DNA of 64,000 nucleotides from Halonatronomonas sp051745085 (GCA_051745085.1 JBNJDR010000001.1:52178-116177), one strand, 5' to 3'. Shown: positions 52,395-61,318, counted from the stretch's first letter. Numbers and translations are program-made. The notes: generated by a model from the sequence alone, not told the origin.

Positions 52395-54336
52395 CTTGTT
52401 CAACACCTCTACTATCAAAAAGACTGCCGGCCAAATATAGCCCGGATTTCGTTTTCTTCAATAAAGAAAGTATATAATCCAGTAATTGGTCCTTTTTTAA
52501 AGACCGGTCTATCCGGTCGTTCCACTGTGACTTATCCTGCCATTGGGGCGATAATAAATACGGGTTAAGTAATTCTTTAGTTATCCCGGACATCCAGAAA
52601 GTACTCCCGATGTCCAATAAAAACAAAAATTCTACTGCTTTCACGTCAGGGCTGGTTAAAAATTTGTAGGGGGTAGATAGAATAACCTTATTTTCAATTT
52701 TGTGCCCGGGTTCTTTCAGAACCTCTCCAGCCAATATACCTTTGTTGATCATATTAATAAAATAACGACCGATCCTGCTGCTATCTGTAATTTGATAAGC
52801 ATGCATAACTTCTTCGAATCTGAGATAAGAAGTAATAATCTGCCGACAGGCAAAGATTTCCTCATCATCCGGGGTCAGTGGAGCCAGCAGTTCAGCAAAA
52901 ATAAGCTGAAAATAATGAGCAGCCGGCAGGTTCTCGCCACTTTTCTGATTTAACCAGGAATACAGGCGTTGATACTCCTCCTGTTTTTTAAATCCTAACC
53001 TCTGTCTCAACCCCTTGTCCGCTGGATCAGGAAGATTATAATCATTTTTAATCGTCTTCTCGGCAAAATAAGCGCCTCGGACCGGATCTAAATCTAATAA
53101 AAGCACAAAAGACTGCTGCAAAGAAGTTAAAGCAGGTTTAACCTGCCATTCTTTGTAATTCAAACAGGCCAGGGAAAGCAGGGCCTGAGAATATGGTATA
53201 TCGATTAAGCGTTTAGACCGGAGCAAATTATAAATATTATACCCCTTAGGCTTGAAAGCGTCAGAAAATGTGAACTCAACCACCTTATCTATATGGGGGG
53301 CGATGATGGCAACTTCCTCTGGAGCTACTCCGGAATCGATTAAGATATTAACTTCATCAGCCACTTTAAGCAGCATATCACCTCTAAATTCGGTGTTTAT
53401 TCGCCCCTTAATATAATTAGAATTCAATGAGAGTTGTTTAAACTGCTGAGATCGGTTGATTTCCCTTTTAAGCTTTTCCCCTATCTCAATTGCATCTAAA
53501 GAGGCGCTATAAGAATAGGTCAGCTCTTCAATTTCTGCCCCAGAGAAAAACTTCTTTTGCGCCAGCTTAGGATTACCCCCAAAAAATCGGTTGATCTTGC
53601 CCTCAGGATTATAAGTAAGATAGGATGTTTCTGCATTTGTATCTAATAGTTCAATCAATTCCTGACTGGCCGGCGGTGACATCTCCAGGTCATCCACTAA
53701 AATATATTTATAAGCAGTCTTACCTGCTTGAATATAATCCGGTTCTTCAAATAAATTCAAATACATTTTTACCAGAAGAGAATAATCAATAACCGAATAC
53801 TGCCGACAGCTTTGTCGGAACTGCTGCATCAATCTAACTGCCTCCTGAAAAATTTGCTTCATTTCCTTATCATCAGCAGCCCAGTCAAGCAACCTGTTTT
53901 TTAATTCTCCCAGTGAGAGCATATTTAAAGCAGCCTGATTGAGATTATCGATCAATTGAACTGCAATATTATTTGAAGTAGAATTGAGGTTCTTAAAGTA
54001 ATCCTTCTTCTCTCTTCTCTTTTCTACTATTCTGGTCATTAAATAATGAGCCGTTTCTATATTCATAAAAAAGGGTTCCAGGGGAGCATCAGCTTTTTCA
54101 ACTAAAAGCGGCCAGTAAGTTTTAACCTCTTGTTGAGCCAGCCCAAAAAAAGTATAAATATTTAAAGGCCCAGCGCTAGAAATCTTCAAACTGTTTTTCC
54201 ATTCCCTAACGCTGAGGGCATTCTGAACCAGCACCAAAATTTCATCGGTCGGATTAGTCCGGGCTAATTCATGATAAATTTCTTTTAACTTTGTGGTTTT
54301 TCCGGTTCCAGTGGTCCCATTATAGATTTTTCGCAT
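52366..54336 (-). CDS. AddB-like P-loop ATPase/inactivated SF1 helicase
   Basis: 656 residues with an N-terminal Walker A GTTGTGKTTKLKEIYHEL. A motif-II-like LVDDLEMSPPASQELIELL replaces the usual DExQ, and there are few other helicase motifs, so ATP-dependent unwinding is doubtful. It starts like AddB and its relatives, which bind DNA ends but lack complete helicase signatures. The nuclease and Fe-S part of AddB is missing here and is encoded at 49313. First gene of the four-gene row. Confidence 0.78.
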   Translation of the reverse strand: MRKIYNGTTGTGKTTKLKEIYHELARTNPTDEILVLVQNALSVREWKNSLKISSAGPLNIYTFFGLAQQEVKTYWPLLVEKADAPLEPFFMNIETAHYLMTRIVEKRREKKDYFKNLNSTSNNIAVQLIDNLNQAALNMLSLGELKNRLLDWAADDKEMKQIFQEAVRLMQQFRQSCRQYSVIDYSLLVKMYLNLFEEPDYIQAGKTAYKYILVDDLEMSPPASQELIELLDTNAETSYLTYNPEGKINRFFGGNPKLAQKKFFSGAEIEELTYSYSASLDAIEIGEKLKREINRSQQFKQLSLNSNYIKGRINTEFRGDMLLKVADEVNILIDSGVAPEEVAIIAPHIDKVVEFTFSDAFKPKGYNIYNLLRSKRLIDIPYSQALLSLACLNYKEWQVKPALTSLQQSFVLLLDLDPVRGAYFAEKTIKNDYNLPDPADKGLRQRLGFKKQEEYQRLYSWLNQKSGENLPAAHYFQLIFAELLAPLTPDDEEIFACRQIITSYLRFEEVMHAYQITDSSRIGRYFINMINKGILAGEVLKEPGHKIENKVILSTPYKFLTSPDVKAVEFLFLLDIGSTFWMSGITKELLNPYLLSPQWQDKSQWNDRIDRSLKKDQLLDYILSLLKKTKSGLYLAGSLFDSRGVEQDGEFANWFI

Positions 54337-54376
54337 AACTCCCCTCCTGCAAAATAAAATTATATCTCTTATCTAT

Positions 54377-54405
54377 ATTGTATCAGAAATATTGATAACT
54401 GTTAA
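54377..54405 (-). promoter_or_regulatory. Candidate promoter of the helicase-nuclease-recJ cluster
   Basis: Minus-strand TTAACA and TACAAT with a 17-bp spacer, about 40 bp before the 54336 start; GGAGGGGAGTT lies next to the ATG. Confidence 0.6.
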
Positions 54406-54408
54406 CTA

Positions 54409-54434
54409 AAAATGCCGGCGAATTAACGCCGGCA
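54409..54434 (-). terminator. Terminator after the thioredoxin-like gene
   Basis: TGCCGGCG and CGCCGGCA arms (54413-54420 and 54427-54434). On the minus strand they are followed by TTTTTAG. It ends the arsR-permease-thioredoxin operon. Confidence 0.85.
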
Positions 54435-54449
54435 CTGATTTTTCTCAAC

Positions 54450-54680
54450 TTATTTTAACCACCCTTCTATTTCATCTCTGGCAGGTACCTGGCCTTCTGA
54501 AATTATTTCTCCATCGATTGTCACAGCCGGGGTCAACATTATCCCTTTGTCTGCTGCTGAGTTGATATCAAAATCATGGGTGACTTCTGCCTCCAATCCC
54601 ATTTGATCCACTACCTCTTTGATCCTTTTTTCTGTCGTATCACAATTTTTACAGCCTGAACCATACACAACTATTTTCAT
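54450..54680 (-). CDS. Small thioredoxin-fold protein (MTH895/TM0996 type)
   Basis: A 76-residue thioredoxin-like protein with the redox motif CKNC (VVYGSGCKNCDTTEKRIKEV) and cis-Pro region TPAVTIDG. These small proteins often sit next to DUF318/ArsP-like permeases and ArsR regulators, as here (12 bp after the permease). It may reduce or deliver the metalloid or thiol partner of the permease. Confidence 0.9.
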   Translation of the reverse strand: MKIVVYGSGCKNCDTTEKRIKEVVDQMGLEAEVTHDFDINSAADKGIMLTPAVTIDGEIISEGQVPARDEIEGWLK

Positions 54681-54692
54681 AGTAATACCTCC

Positions 54693-55874
54693 TCAAATTA
54701 TTATGGTACCGTAAATCAAACCACTGAGAGTTGCCATGGTCACTACCAGACTTATGAAGACTAAAGTCTTTTTTGTACCAAGGACACTATGGATCACCAG
54801 CATATTAGGCAAACTTAGAGCTGGTCCCGCCAGCAATAATGCGAGCGCAGGCCCCTGGCCCATCCCTAAGCCAAGCAATCCTTGAAGGATTGGAACTTCG
54901 GTTAAAGTAGCAAAATACATGAATGCCCCCAGTATTGACGCGGTGAGGTTTGCTGTTAGGCTATTGCCGCCAACGAAGCGGGTTATCCAGACTTCGGGAA
55001 TCAACCCTGCTTCAGCCCCAGGACGGCCCATTAAAAAGCCAGCAATTAATACCCCAGCAAATAGTAGCGGTAAAATTTGCTCTGCAAATTCCCAGGTAGA
55101 CTCAAACCACGAGGTTAACTCATTTCTCTCAAACCAGCGTGATATCATTAGCCCCAATCCCAGTAGTAATGCTATTGTTATAGGCCATTTAATCTGATAA
55201 ACGAAGTAGAAAAAACCCGATTCCTCTACCGGTTTAGCCCAGGCTGCAAAGATTAAAATTGCGATTAGAACGAAAAAGTAAAGAAAGTTCTGCATTCCAG
55301 ATCTTATTTCAGATTTAGCCGCTGCTTGTTTAGAAGTCGTTGTATTATTCTTAGCCCGCTCTGCCTCCTCATTTCTAAAGATGAAAGCCATGAGTAGACC
55401 AATAACTAGAGCAAATAAGACCGCACCGATTACCCGAGCTAAACCTAACTGCCACCCTAATACTCGAGCTGTTAAAATTATTGCCAGAACGTTAATAGCC
55501 GGTCCCGAGTAAAGAAAAGCGGTCGCAGGACCAATGCCTGCTCCCCGTTTATATATACCAGCAAATAAGGGTAAAACTGTACAGGAACAGACAGCTAAAA
55601 CAGCCCCTGATACTGAAGCTACCGAATAAGAAACCCACTTTTTTGCTTCGGCACCAAAATATTTGATAATCGCCTGTTTGGAGAGAAAGTTTGCTATTGC
55701 TCCAGCGATGAAAAAAGCAGGAATCAAACAAAACAATACATGTTCTCGAGCGTATTCCTGAAGCATATAAAAAGCTTCCAGGATAGAAGTTTGTAATACA
55801 TCTCGGTGTAGTGGAATAAAATATATAATTATAAAAACTGCAATAAATAATCCTAACTTTCGACTCCTGGTCAT
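54693..55874 (-). CDS. Permease of the DUF318/UPF0718 (ArsP-like) family
   Basis: A 393-residue integral membrane protein with about eight or more helices. The motif CSCTVLPLFAGIYKRGAGIG, followed by SGPAINVLAIILTARVLG, is characteristic of this family, which includes ArsP exporters of organoarsenicals. The second half has a matching repeat (LPLLFAGVLIAGFLMGRPGA). It sits in an operon with ArsR and a thioredoxin-like protein, supporting metalloid or similar export. The actual substrate is not proven. Confidence 0.9.
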   Translation of the reverse strand: MTRSRKLGLFIAVFIIIYFIPLHRDVLQTSILEAFYMLQEYAREHVLFCLIPAFFIAGAIANFLSKQAIIKYFGAEAKKWVSYSVASVSGAVLAVCSCTVLPLFAGIYKRGAGIGPATAFLYSGPAINVLAIILTARVLGWQLGLARVIGAVLFALVIGLLMAFIFRNEEAERAKNNTTTSKQAAAKSEIRSGMQNFLYFFVLIAILIFAAWAKPVEESGFFYFVYQIKWPITIALLLGLGLMISRWFERNELTSWFESTWEFAEQILPLLFAGVLIAGFLMGRPGAEAGLIPEVWITRFVGGNSLTANLTASILGAFMYFATLTEVPILQGLLGLGMGQGPALALLLAGPALSLPNMLVIHSVLGTKKTLVFISLVVTMATLSGLIYGTIII

Positions 55875-55893
55875 AACAGTTAAACCCCCTTAA

Positions 55894-56214
55894 TTAGGTA
55901 AGTTGATTTTGTCTGCTGGCTAATTCACTTTCTAATACCTGATCAAGGCAGGTAAAAAATTCGCGAATACAGGGTACATTGAGAAAATAATAATTATTTA
56001 AACCGTCCTTCCGAGCAGAAATAACTCCTGCTTCTTTTAAAACCTTAAGATGGCGAGAGATAACCGATTGACTGGCATCATTTAACACCTTTTCTAATTC
56101 ACTGACACAGCATTCTTCTCGCTGGCTTAAAATATCAACTATTTCAAGGCGAAGGGGATGAGATAAAGCTTTAGCAACTTCCGCTCTGGCCTGGTATATT
56201 TTTTTATTACCCAT
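55894..56214 (-). CDS. ArsR/SmtB-family repressor of the permease operon
   Basis: A 106-residue ArsR regulator. ATG 56214 behind AAAGGAGG is chosen; the frame is open to 56265. Winged helix: ALSHPLRLEIVDILSQ, QREECCVSELEKVL (Cys pair near the ELCVCDL site position of ArsR), SQSVISRHLKVLKEAGVISA and a DGLNNYYFL wing. A further Cys lies in NVPCIREFFTCLDQV. It likely binds the palindrome at 56244-56257 and releases it on metalloid binding. Confidence 0.9.
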   Translation of the reverse strand: MGNKKIYQARAEVAKALSHPLRLEIVDILSQREECCVSELEKVLNDASQSVISRHLKVLKEAGVISARKDGLNNYYFLNVPCIREFFTCLDQVLESELASRQNQLT

Positions 56215-56236
56215 CACAGTAACCTCCTTTATTTTT

Positions 56237-56265
56237 ATATTACTATATTCGAATATAAGTTTCAA
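56237..56265 (-). promoter_or_regulatory. Promoter and ArsR operator of the permease operon
   Basis: Minus-strand TTGAAA and TAATAT with a 17-bp spacer. Inside the spacer a perfect 14-bp palindrome TATATTCGAATATA lies at 56244-56257. A repressor bound there would block RNA polymerase, the classic ArsR layout. Confidence 0.75.
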
Positions 56266-56362
56266 TATTCATTAAACCATAAATAAATTAATTAAGAAGG
56301 ATTTTAGGGGTCTTATCAAGAATTAATTAATGTAGCATTATTTGATCTGGAGGGGATTATAA

Positions 56363-57655
56363 ATGGCGGCTGATAACAAAGATCAATTCAAGAAGAAAAT
56401 AACGATAATAATACTACTTCTAGCTTTTCTTGGAGCAGGACTTTATTATTTCTCTATAAATTTAGATGATAGCGATTTCATTAAACCTATTTCTAATGAT
56501 GAGATGGAAGTCCTTACTGATAATGAAGATGATTCTGAAGAGGAAAATATTGATTCTACTTCATCAAACAACTCTGATCCTACTTCCCAGGGTAATCAAG
56601 GCTCGGAAGAAGGTCAAGAAGAAAACGATCAAGAGAACAGTCAAGAAAGCGATCAAAATGGAACTTTAAATCCAGGAAACGGAGCTCATAATGAAACTGA
56701 CGATGAAGATAATATAGTCAGCAAGATTATTAACAGAATCAGGAGAACAACAAACACACCAAATAATAAACCTGATAATAATGAAGATACCGCTAGCGAT
56801 ACAGAGAAAAATGAAGTAATTGAGGCAAATGAAGAAAAACCCACTGGGTTGGAAATCTTAACAGATGCTATTGTTAACTTGTTTAGTGATGAACCTGATT
56901 CTACTAAGGTGACCTCTGACAATAAAACTGATAACCTAAATGAAACCATCAATATTGTAAAAGACCTAGATGATATAAACCTTGATTACCTCTTAAATAC
57001 TTCAGATGGTTTGACTCTGGAAGATAAAAATGTTTTACTTATTGGCCTGGATGATAAAAGTGAAAATAATACTAACTCAGAATCTACTGAAGCTGACTTT
57101 CTAGCTCTAGCCCTCTTTAATGCTGAAGACATTGAAGTGGAGATGATATTTATCCCCTCTCGCCTGGAAGTAAATGAGAAAGCATTAAGAACTTATAGTG
57201 GGGATGAATTAATATCCACCTTAGAATCCTTAACAGGCTATAAAATAAATTATAAAGTTGAAGGTAAGTATAGCGCTTTTGAGTATTACATCGATGAGCT
57301 AGATGGTATCACATTAACCTTAAATGATCCGTTCAATGTCCCTGAATTGGATCTCAAGCTAAAAGCGGGTGAAAACCATTTGAATGGTATGGAAGCTTTG
57401 AACTATAGCCGATACTATAATCCTGACCGGGGTGAACTGGAGAGATTGAATCGACAGGAGAAGATATTAAACTCTCTTTACGATGAAGTTATAAAACTTG
57501 AAAACTTATTGGCTCTTCCTCACTATTATAACCAAATTGTTTTAGAAGAAAATAAGGTTAATACAGATATTGATCAAACCTTCATTAGAACAGTCATCAG
57601 ATATTTAAGACACAACGAACATTTAGACCTTAAATTTGCTTTATTTAACAAATAA
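56363..57655 (+). CDS. LytR-CpsA-Psr (LCP) family envelope protein with long acidic linker
   Basis: A 430-residue protein: an N-terminal membrane helix (about 11-31), then a low-complexity Asp/Glu/Asn/Ser-rich region to about 210, then an LCP domain (about 225-415). LCP landmarks are NVLLIGLDD, ADFLALALF, IFIPSRLEVN, DELDGITLTLNDPF and ALNYSRYYNPDRGELERLNRQ with the final Arg-Arg pattern. LCP proteins transfer undecaprenyl-linked glycans to the wall. GGAGGGGATTATAA precedes the ATG. The 180-residue linker is unusual in length. Confidence 0.85.
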   Translation: MAADNKDQFKKKITIIILLLAFLGAGLYYFSINLDDSDFIKPISNDEMEVLTDNEDDSEEENIDSTSSNNSDPTSQGNQGSEEGQEENDQENSQESDQNGTLNPGNGAHNETDDEDNIVSKIINRIRRTTNTPNNKPDNNEDTASDTEKNEVIEANEEKPTGLEILTDAIVNLFSDEPDSTKVTSDNKTDNLNETINIVKDLDDINLDYLLNTSDGLTLEDKNVLLIGLDDKSENNTNSESTEADFLALALFNAEDIEVEMIFIPSRLEVNEKALRTYSGDELISTLESLTGYKINYKVEGKYSAFEYYIDELDGITLTLNDPFNVPELDLKLKAGENHLNGMEALNYSRYYNPDRGELERLNRQEKILNSLYDEVIKLENLLALPHYYNQIVLEENKVNTDIDQTFIRTVIRYLRHNEHLDLKFALFNK

Positions 57656-57729
57656 CGCTGTATTTAGAAGTATTTTTTAGTTTGAGAGAGTATTTATGCT
57701 TTTATATGCTCTCATCGGTGCTAATACTG

Positions 57730-57758
57730 TTGACTTAAACTAAACTTTTGTGTATACT
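57730..57758 (+). promoter_or_regulatory. Promoter of the tRNA cluster
   Basis: TTGACT and TATACT with a 17-bp spacer, 43 bp before tRNA-Asp. Confidence 0.85.
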
Positions 57759-57800
57759 ATTTATTGCTGACAGCGAAAAAGTTGTTGGTATGTGAAGGAT

Positions 57801-57877
57801 GGAGGCGTAGCGAAGTGGTTTAACGCGCCGGCCTGTCACGCCGGAGATCGCGGGTTCAAATCCCGTCGCCTCCGCCA
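57801..57877 (+). tRNA. tRNA-Asp (GTC)
   Basis: Cloverleaf with acceptor GGAGGCG/CGCCTCC, anticodon loop CTGTCAC, T-arm GGGTTCAAATCCC and encoded CCA. First of six tRNAs. Confidence 0.97.
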
Positions 57878-57880
57878 TCT

Positions 57881-57956
57881 GGTGAGATAGCTCAGTCGGT
57901 AGAGCAGGGGATTGAAAATCCCCGTGTCGGCAGTTCGATTCTGCCTCTCACCACCA
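57881..57956 (+). tRNA. tRNA-Phe (GAA)
   Basis: Acceptor GGTGAGA/TCTCACC, anticodon loop TTGAAAA, T-loop GTTCGATTC, CCA encoded. Confidence 0.97.
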
Positions 57957-57963
57957 TCTTTTT

Positions 57964-58038
57964 GCGGGAATAGCTCAGCGGTAGAGCATCACGTTGCCAA
58001 CGTGAGGGTCGCGGGTTCAATTCCCGTTTCCCGCTCCA
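57964..58038 (+). tRNA. tRNA-Gly (GCC)
   Basis: Acceptor GCGGGAA/TTCCCGC, anticodon loop TTGCCAA, discriminator T, CCA encoded. Confidence 0.97.
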
Positions 58039-58060
58039 TTTTTAATCCATTAGGCTGCAG

Positions 58061-58135
58061 GGCGGCATAGCCAAGTGGTAAGGCAGAGGACTGCAAATCC
58101 TTTATTCGGCGGTTCAAATCCGCCTGCCGCCTCCA
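58061..58135 (+). tRNA. tRNA-Cys (GCA)
   Basis: Acceptor GGCGGCA/TGCCGCC, anticodon loop CTGCAAA, CCA encoded. Confidence 0.97.
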
Positions 58136-58149
58136 AAATAATCTAATAT

Positions 58150-58238
58150 GCCGGGGTGGCGGAATTGGCAGACGCATCGGACTTAAAATCCGGTGGGAAT
58201 TTTTTCCCGTATCGGTTCGAGCCCGATCCCCGGCACCA
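58150..58238 (+). tRNA. tRNA-Leu (TAA)
   Basis: Acceptor GCCGGGG/CCCCGGC, anticodon loop CTTAAAA, long variable arm (TGGGAATTTTTTCCCGTA), CCA encoded. Confidence 0.97.
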
Positions 58239-58267
58239 TTTTATTTAAGCAGTTTTTCTGCTGTTGT

Positions 58268-58344
58268 GAGGGTATAGCTCAGCTGGTCAGAGCGCCACGT
58301 TGACATCGTGGAGGCCAGTGGTTCGAATCCACTTATCCTCACCA
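58268..58344 (+). tRNA. tRNA-Val (GAC)
   Basis: Acceptor GAGGGTA/TATCCTC with one G-T pair, anticodon stem CCACG/CGTGG with loop TTGACAT, T-arm GTGGTTCGAATCCAC, CCA encoded. Confidence 0.93.
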
Positions 58345-58358
58345 TTTTTGTATTTTAT

Positions 58359-58383
58359 GACCTCCTTTGGGAGGTCTTTTTTT
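58359..58383 (+). terminator. Terminator of the tRNA cluster
   Basis: GACCTCC-TTTG-GGAGGTC hairpin followed by seven T. Confidence 0.93.
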
Positions 58384-58629
58384 ATATTTAAATTTTTCTA
58401 ATATCAAAATATAGTCGGCTTTTAGTCTTACTTAAAACAAGTTATGTAAACTAAATCTCATATTTATCTAGATTAGGAAAACTGTTTATTATATCATATA
58501 GCTCTTTTAAACCTTAACTTCTATTCACTTATCTTTGCAGGAATATTGAAAGTTAATGCAGAATAAATTAAGTAAGTAAATTTCAAAATATACATGATAC
58601 TTACTAATGGAAATGGAGGATTTTATTTA

Positions 58630-58980
58630 ATGGGGTATTTACTTTTTAAAACTCTTGTTTCGGCTATTATAATCGTGGCAGTTTCTGAAATATCCAAAAG
58701 GAGTTCTCTATTAGGGGCGATACTGGCATCGCTGCCGCTGGTTTCATATTTGGGAATGATCTGGCTCTATATCGATACTGAAAGCAAAGCTCAGGTTTCT
58801 CAGCTTTCTATAAGTGTTTTTTGGATGGTTATCCCTTCCCTGTCTCTATTCGTCGTCCTGCCGGTACTGTTGAAGACAGATCTGAATTTTTACCTATCCC
58901 TATTCATCTCTACTGTTATCATGATCATAGTTTATTTTACGATGATCTACATCCTCCAGAGACTTGGTATCAATATTTAA
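58630..58980 (+). CDS. DUF3147-like small membrane protein
   Basis: 116 residues with about four membrane helices (MGYLLFKTLVSAIIIVAVSE, ILASLPLVSYLGMIWLYI and two more). The pattern fits DUF3147 proteins of unknown function. ATG 58630 is chosen since GGAGGA lies nine bases before it; the frame is open to 58594. Confidence 0.8.
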   Translation: MGYLLFKTLVSAIIIVAVSEISKRSSLLGAILASLPLVSYLGMIWLYIDTESKAQVSQLSISVFWMVIPSLSLFVVLPVLLKTDLNFYLSLFISTVIMIIVYFTMIYILQRLGINI

Positions 58981-59082
58981 AAATCACAGGTCATAGCCAC
59001 GCTTTAATATCTAAAACTTATTTAACTCCCTGATTCTAGCCACCAGCGTAATAAATAAGTATAATTTTAGGAGGTATTAAAA

Positions 59083-59790
59083 ATGAAAAAAATTAACCTC
59101 TCTATTTGTCTTCTCTTCTTTTTTGCTGTATTATTTTTTGCTTTAAATTTAAATGCTAAAGCACATGTCCCCCTTGACACTTCAGGTTCCGCCTCTCGAA
59201 CAAACCCTATTCATGTTGAAGATCATAAAATATCCTGGGCTGCTTACCGAGAACTAGAAAAAGGAAATCAGGTTGATTATTATCGCTTTGAAGCTCAAGC
59301 TGGAGAAAAAATATATGCCAGTATGGTTATACCTGTAATAGATCGTTTAGAAAATTTTAGTCCTGAATTTGCATTAATCGGTCCTGGTTTGGAAGAAGAT
59401 TATGCTGATTTAGAACAAAGTAACGTAGATGAAATATTAAGCTTAAAAGAAGGTGAAGGGGTAGTCGTTGTAGTAGATAATGAAACAGGTGAAAGCGATA
59501 TATTTTTTGAGCCTTTTACCCAGACGTCGTACTGGCGCAGGCAGGAAAAAACAATAACAGCCCCAGAAACTGGAACTTATTATCTAGCTGTTTTCTCCAC
59601 TTCCGGACAAACAGGTAAATATACTTTTTCTATTGGTAGAAAAGAAAAATGGGGGCTGTCTGATTTGGTGAAAATGCCTAAAATCTGGTGGGATACAAGA
59701 ATGTTTGTTGAAAAAGAAACTTCAACTTATGTAATAACAGGTCTTGTCGGACTAGGAAGCATTTATCTCATTTCAAGGTTATTTAAATAA
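59083..59790 (+). CDS. Exported, C-terminally anchored protein of unknown function
   Basis: A 235-residue protein with a signal peptide (about 1-28) and a beta-sandwich resembling bacterial pre-peptidase C-terminal domains (NQVDYYRFEAQAGEKIYASM, and TITAPETGTYYLAVFSTSGQ). A C-terminal membrane helix (about 214-232) precedes a basic tail. GGAGGTATTAAAA precedes ATG. It probably faces the periplasm, bound by its C-terminus. Function unknown. Confidence 0.75.
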   Translation: MKKINLSICLLFFFAVLFFALNLNAKAHVPLDTSGSASRTNPIHVEDHKISWAAYRELEKGNQVDYYRFEAQAGEKIYASMVIPVIDRLENFSPEFALIGPGLEEDYADLEQSNVDEILSLKEGEGVVVVVDNETGESDIFFEPFTQTSYWRRQEKTITAPETGTYYLAVFSTSGQTGKYTFSIGRKEKWGLSDLVKMPKIWWDTRMFVEKETSTYVITGLVGLGSIYLISRLFK

Positions 59791-59795
59791 AAATG

Positions 59796-60413
59796 TTAAA
59801 ATCTAGCTACAACCCTGGTTAAAGAAGCATCAGCTCTTATCTTTAAAGGAAGAGCTATTACCTCAAAATTTTCCACAAATAGTAATGAGGATAAATTAGT
59901 TAGATTTTCGATTATAAAGATATCATTCTCTAAAAGCTTTCTATGTAAATTGTAAGGAGACCGATCTGGTGAAGGCAAATCCATACCTACCATTTTAATA
60001 TTTTTACTAATTAAGAATTCGGCCAACTCCTCAGTGATCACTGGATGACCAGAGTAATATTCTTTTTTTCCATATTTAACACTATGTCCTGTGTACAATA
60101 AAACAATATCGTTTTCCTTCACAACTTCAGAATAGTCTTCTTTATATTCAACTATACTTTCATTCCTGACATCAAGCAAGCATCCCTTACCCCAAAACCT
60201 TTCCACCGGAATCTCACTTAAAAATGTTTCATTTAGGGTCATATGCATAGGAGAATCAATATGAGTGCCGATATGCATCCCGGTTTCCAATTTAAAATTA
60301 TTATATTTATCTGTCAATAAAAATTTATCCTGATACAATTTTACTGCCTCATCATAAGGATGCACGGGCATGTCATTATTTATATTATGGCTTAAATCAA
60401 TAAGCTTGGTCAT
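59796..60413 (-). CDS. Cyclase family protein (kynurenine-formamidase-like)
   Basis: 205 residues with the metal motif HIGTHIDSPMHM, the family signature HxGTHxDxPxH. IDLSHNINNDMPVHPYDE lies at the start and GMDLPSPDRSPYNLH near the end. Members hydrolyse amides such as N-formylkynurenine or cyclic products; the substrate is not known. Confidence 0.9.
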   Translation of the reverse strand: MTKLIDLSHNINNDMPVHPYDEAVKLYQDKFLLTDKYNNFKLETGMHIGTHIDSPMHMTLNETFLSEIPVERFWGKGCLLDVRNESIVEYKEDYSEVVKENDIVLLYTGHSVKYGKKEYYSGHPVITEELAEFLISKNIKMVGMDLPSPDRSPYNLHRKLLENDIFIIENLTNLSSLLFVENFEVIALPLKIRADASLTRVVARF

Positions 60414-60438
60414 TAATATCCCCCTTCTCTCATTATAC

Positions 60439-61236
60439 TTATGAATTATTACTCCAGGTCCAAATTGTGATAAATCCTAAAACTGCCATCCCAAAATATA
60501 TCAGGGGCGATTCTACTACAAAGGCTAATAGAATTTTGCTTGACCCTAAAACCAACCCCACAAAAAACCAACTCACTGTATCTTGATACTTGCCGTATAA
60601 TTTGTTTAATATATTTGCCAATCCCAGGATTCCCAAAATTCCCCCGACCAAAAATATGCTTAAAGTGATAAAATCTAAATTGGCGATGGCTCTCATCATG
60701 GGATAATACATACCCATCAAGATTAACACAGAACCCCCGGGCACACCCGGCAAAATCATCGCCAGACTGGATAAAGAGCCGGCTAATAAGGTATTTAAAA
60801 GGCCAGGAGATGTTACCCCCGTTATAGTTAATTCATTAATACCGGCTAAGAATAAACCTATACCAAGGCCTGCTAAAAGAAAAAGCAGACGCCTAAAACC
60901 AGGCTTGTATTCGCCATCTAAAATATCTCTAATAGAAGCTAAGAGACAGCCAAATAAGAAGCCGACGATAAAGATGGTATAAGTTTCAATCAATTTCGTG
61001 AAAATAAGTCCATTCAAAACAACACCGAATAATGTTCCCACTAAAAAAGTCAACCAGCGCAGTAGTTTAAAATTAGATATATCTCTCATAAGATCTTCAT
61101 ATAATCCCAGGATTAAAAGAAAAGTACCCCCACTAATCGGTGTTATTATAACAATGCCAACCAGTAACCCTTGTAGAAATTTATAAGTTTCACTCATTAG
61201 AAAACCTTTAAGTGACCGGTCTGAAACCTCTTCCAT
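60439..61236 (-). CDS. DUF368 membrane protein, PopT-type undecaprenyl phosphate translocase candidate
   Basis: A 265-residue membrane protein with two repeats: FLQGLLVGIVIITPISGGTF and LPGVPGGSVLILMGMYYPMM. DUF368 includes PopT, described as recycling undecaprenyl phosphate across the membrane. Starts at 61236 (AGGGAAAG before) and at 61197 (AAAGG before) are both plausible. Confidence 0.88.
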   Translation of the reverse strand: MEEVSDRSLKGFLMSETYKFLQGLLVGIVIITPISGGTFLLILGLYEDLMRDISNFKLLRWLTFLVGTLFGVVLNGLIFTKLIETYTIFIVGFLFGCLLASIRDILDGEYKPGFRRLLFLLAGLGIGLFLAGINELTITGVTSPGLLNTLLAGSLSSLAMILPGVPGGSVLILMGMYYPMMRAIANLDFITLSIFLVGGILGILGLANILNKLYGKYQDTVSWFFVGLVLGSSKILLAFVVESPLIYFGMAVLGFITIWTWSNNS

Positions 61237-61318
61237 GTATCATCTTTCCCTTCTAGTTTCCTGGATATTTATAGCGTAAGAAAATATTATTAACTTATAT
61301 TTCATTATATAACGCTGC

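Noticed and set aside
57989..58177. A 62-codon open frame on the minus strand across the tRNA genes
   Set aside because: It lies inside tRNA-Gly and tRNA-Cys and reads as a known tRNA-derived spurious frame; there is no ribosome-binding site.
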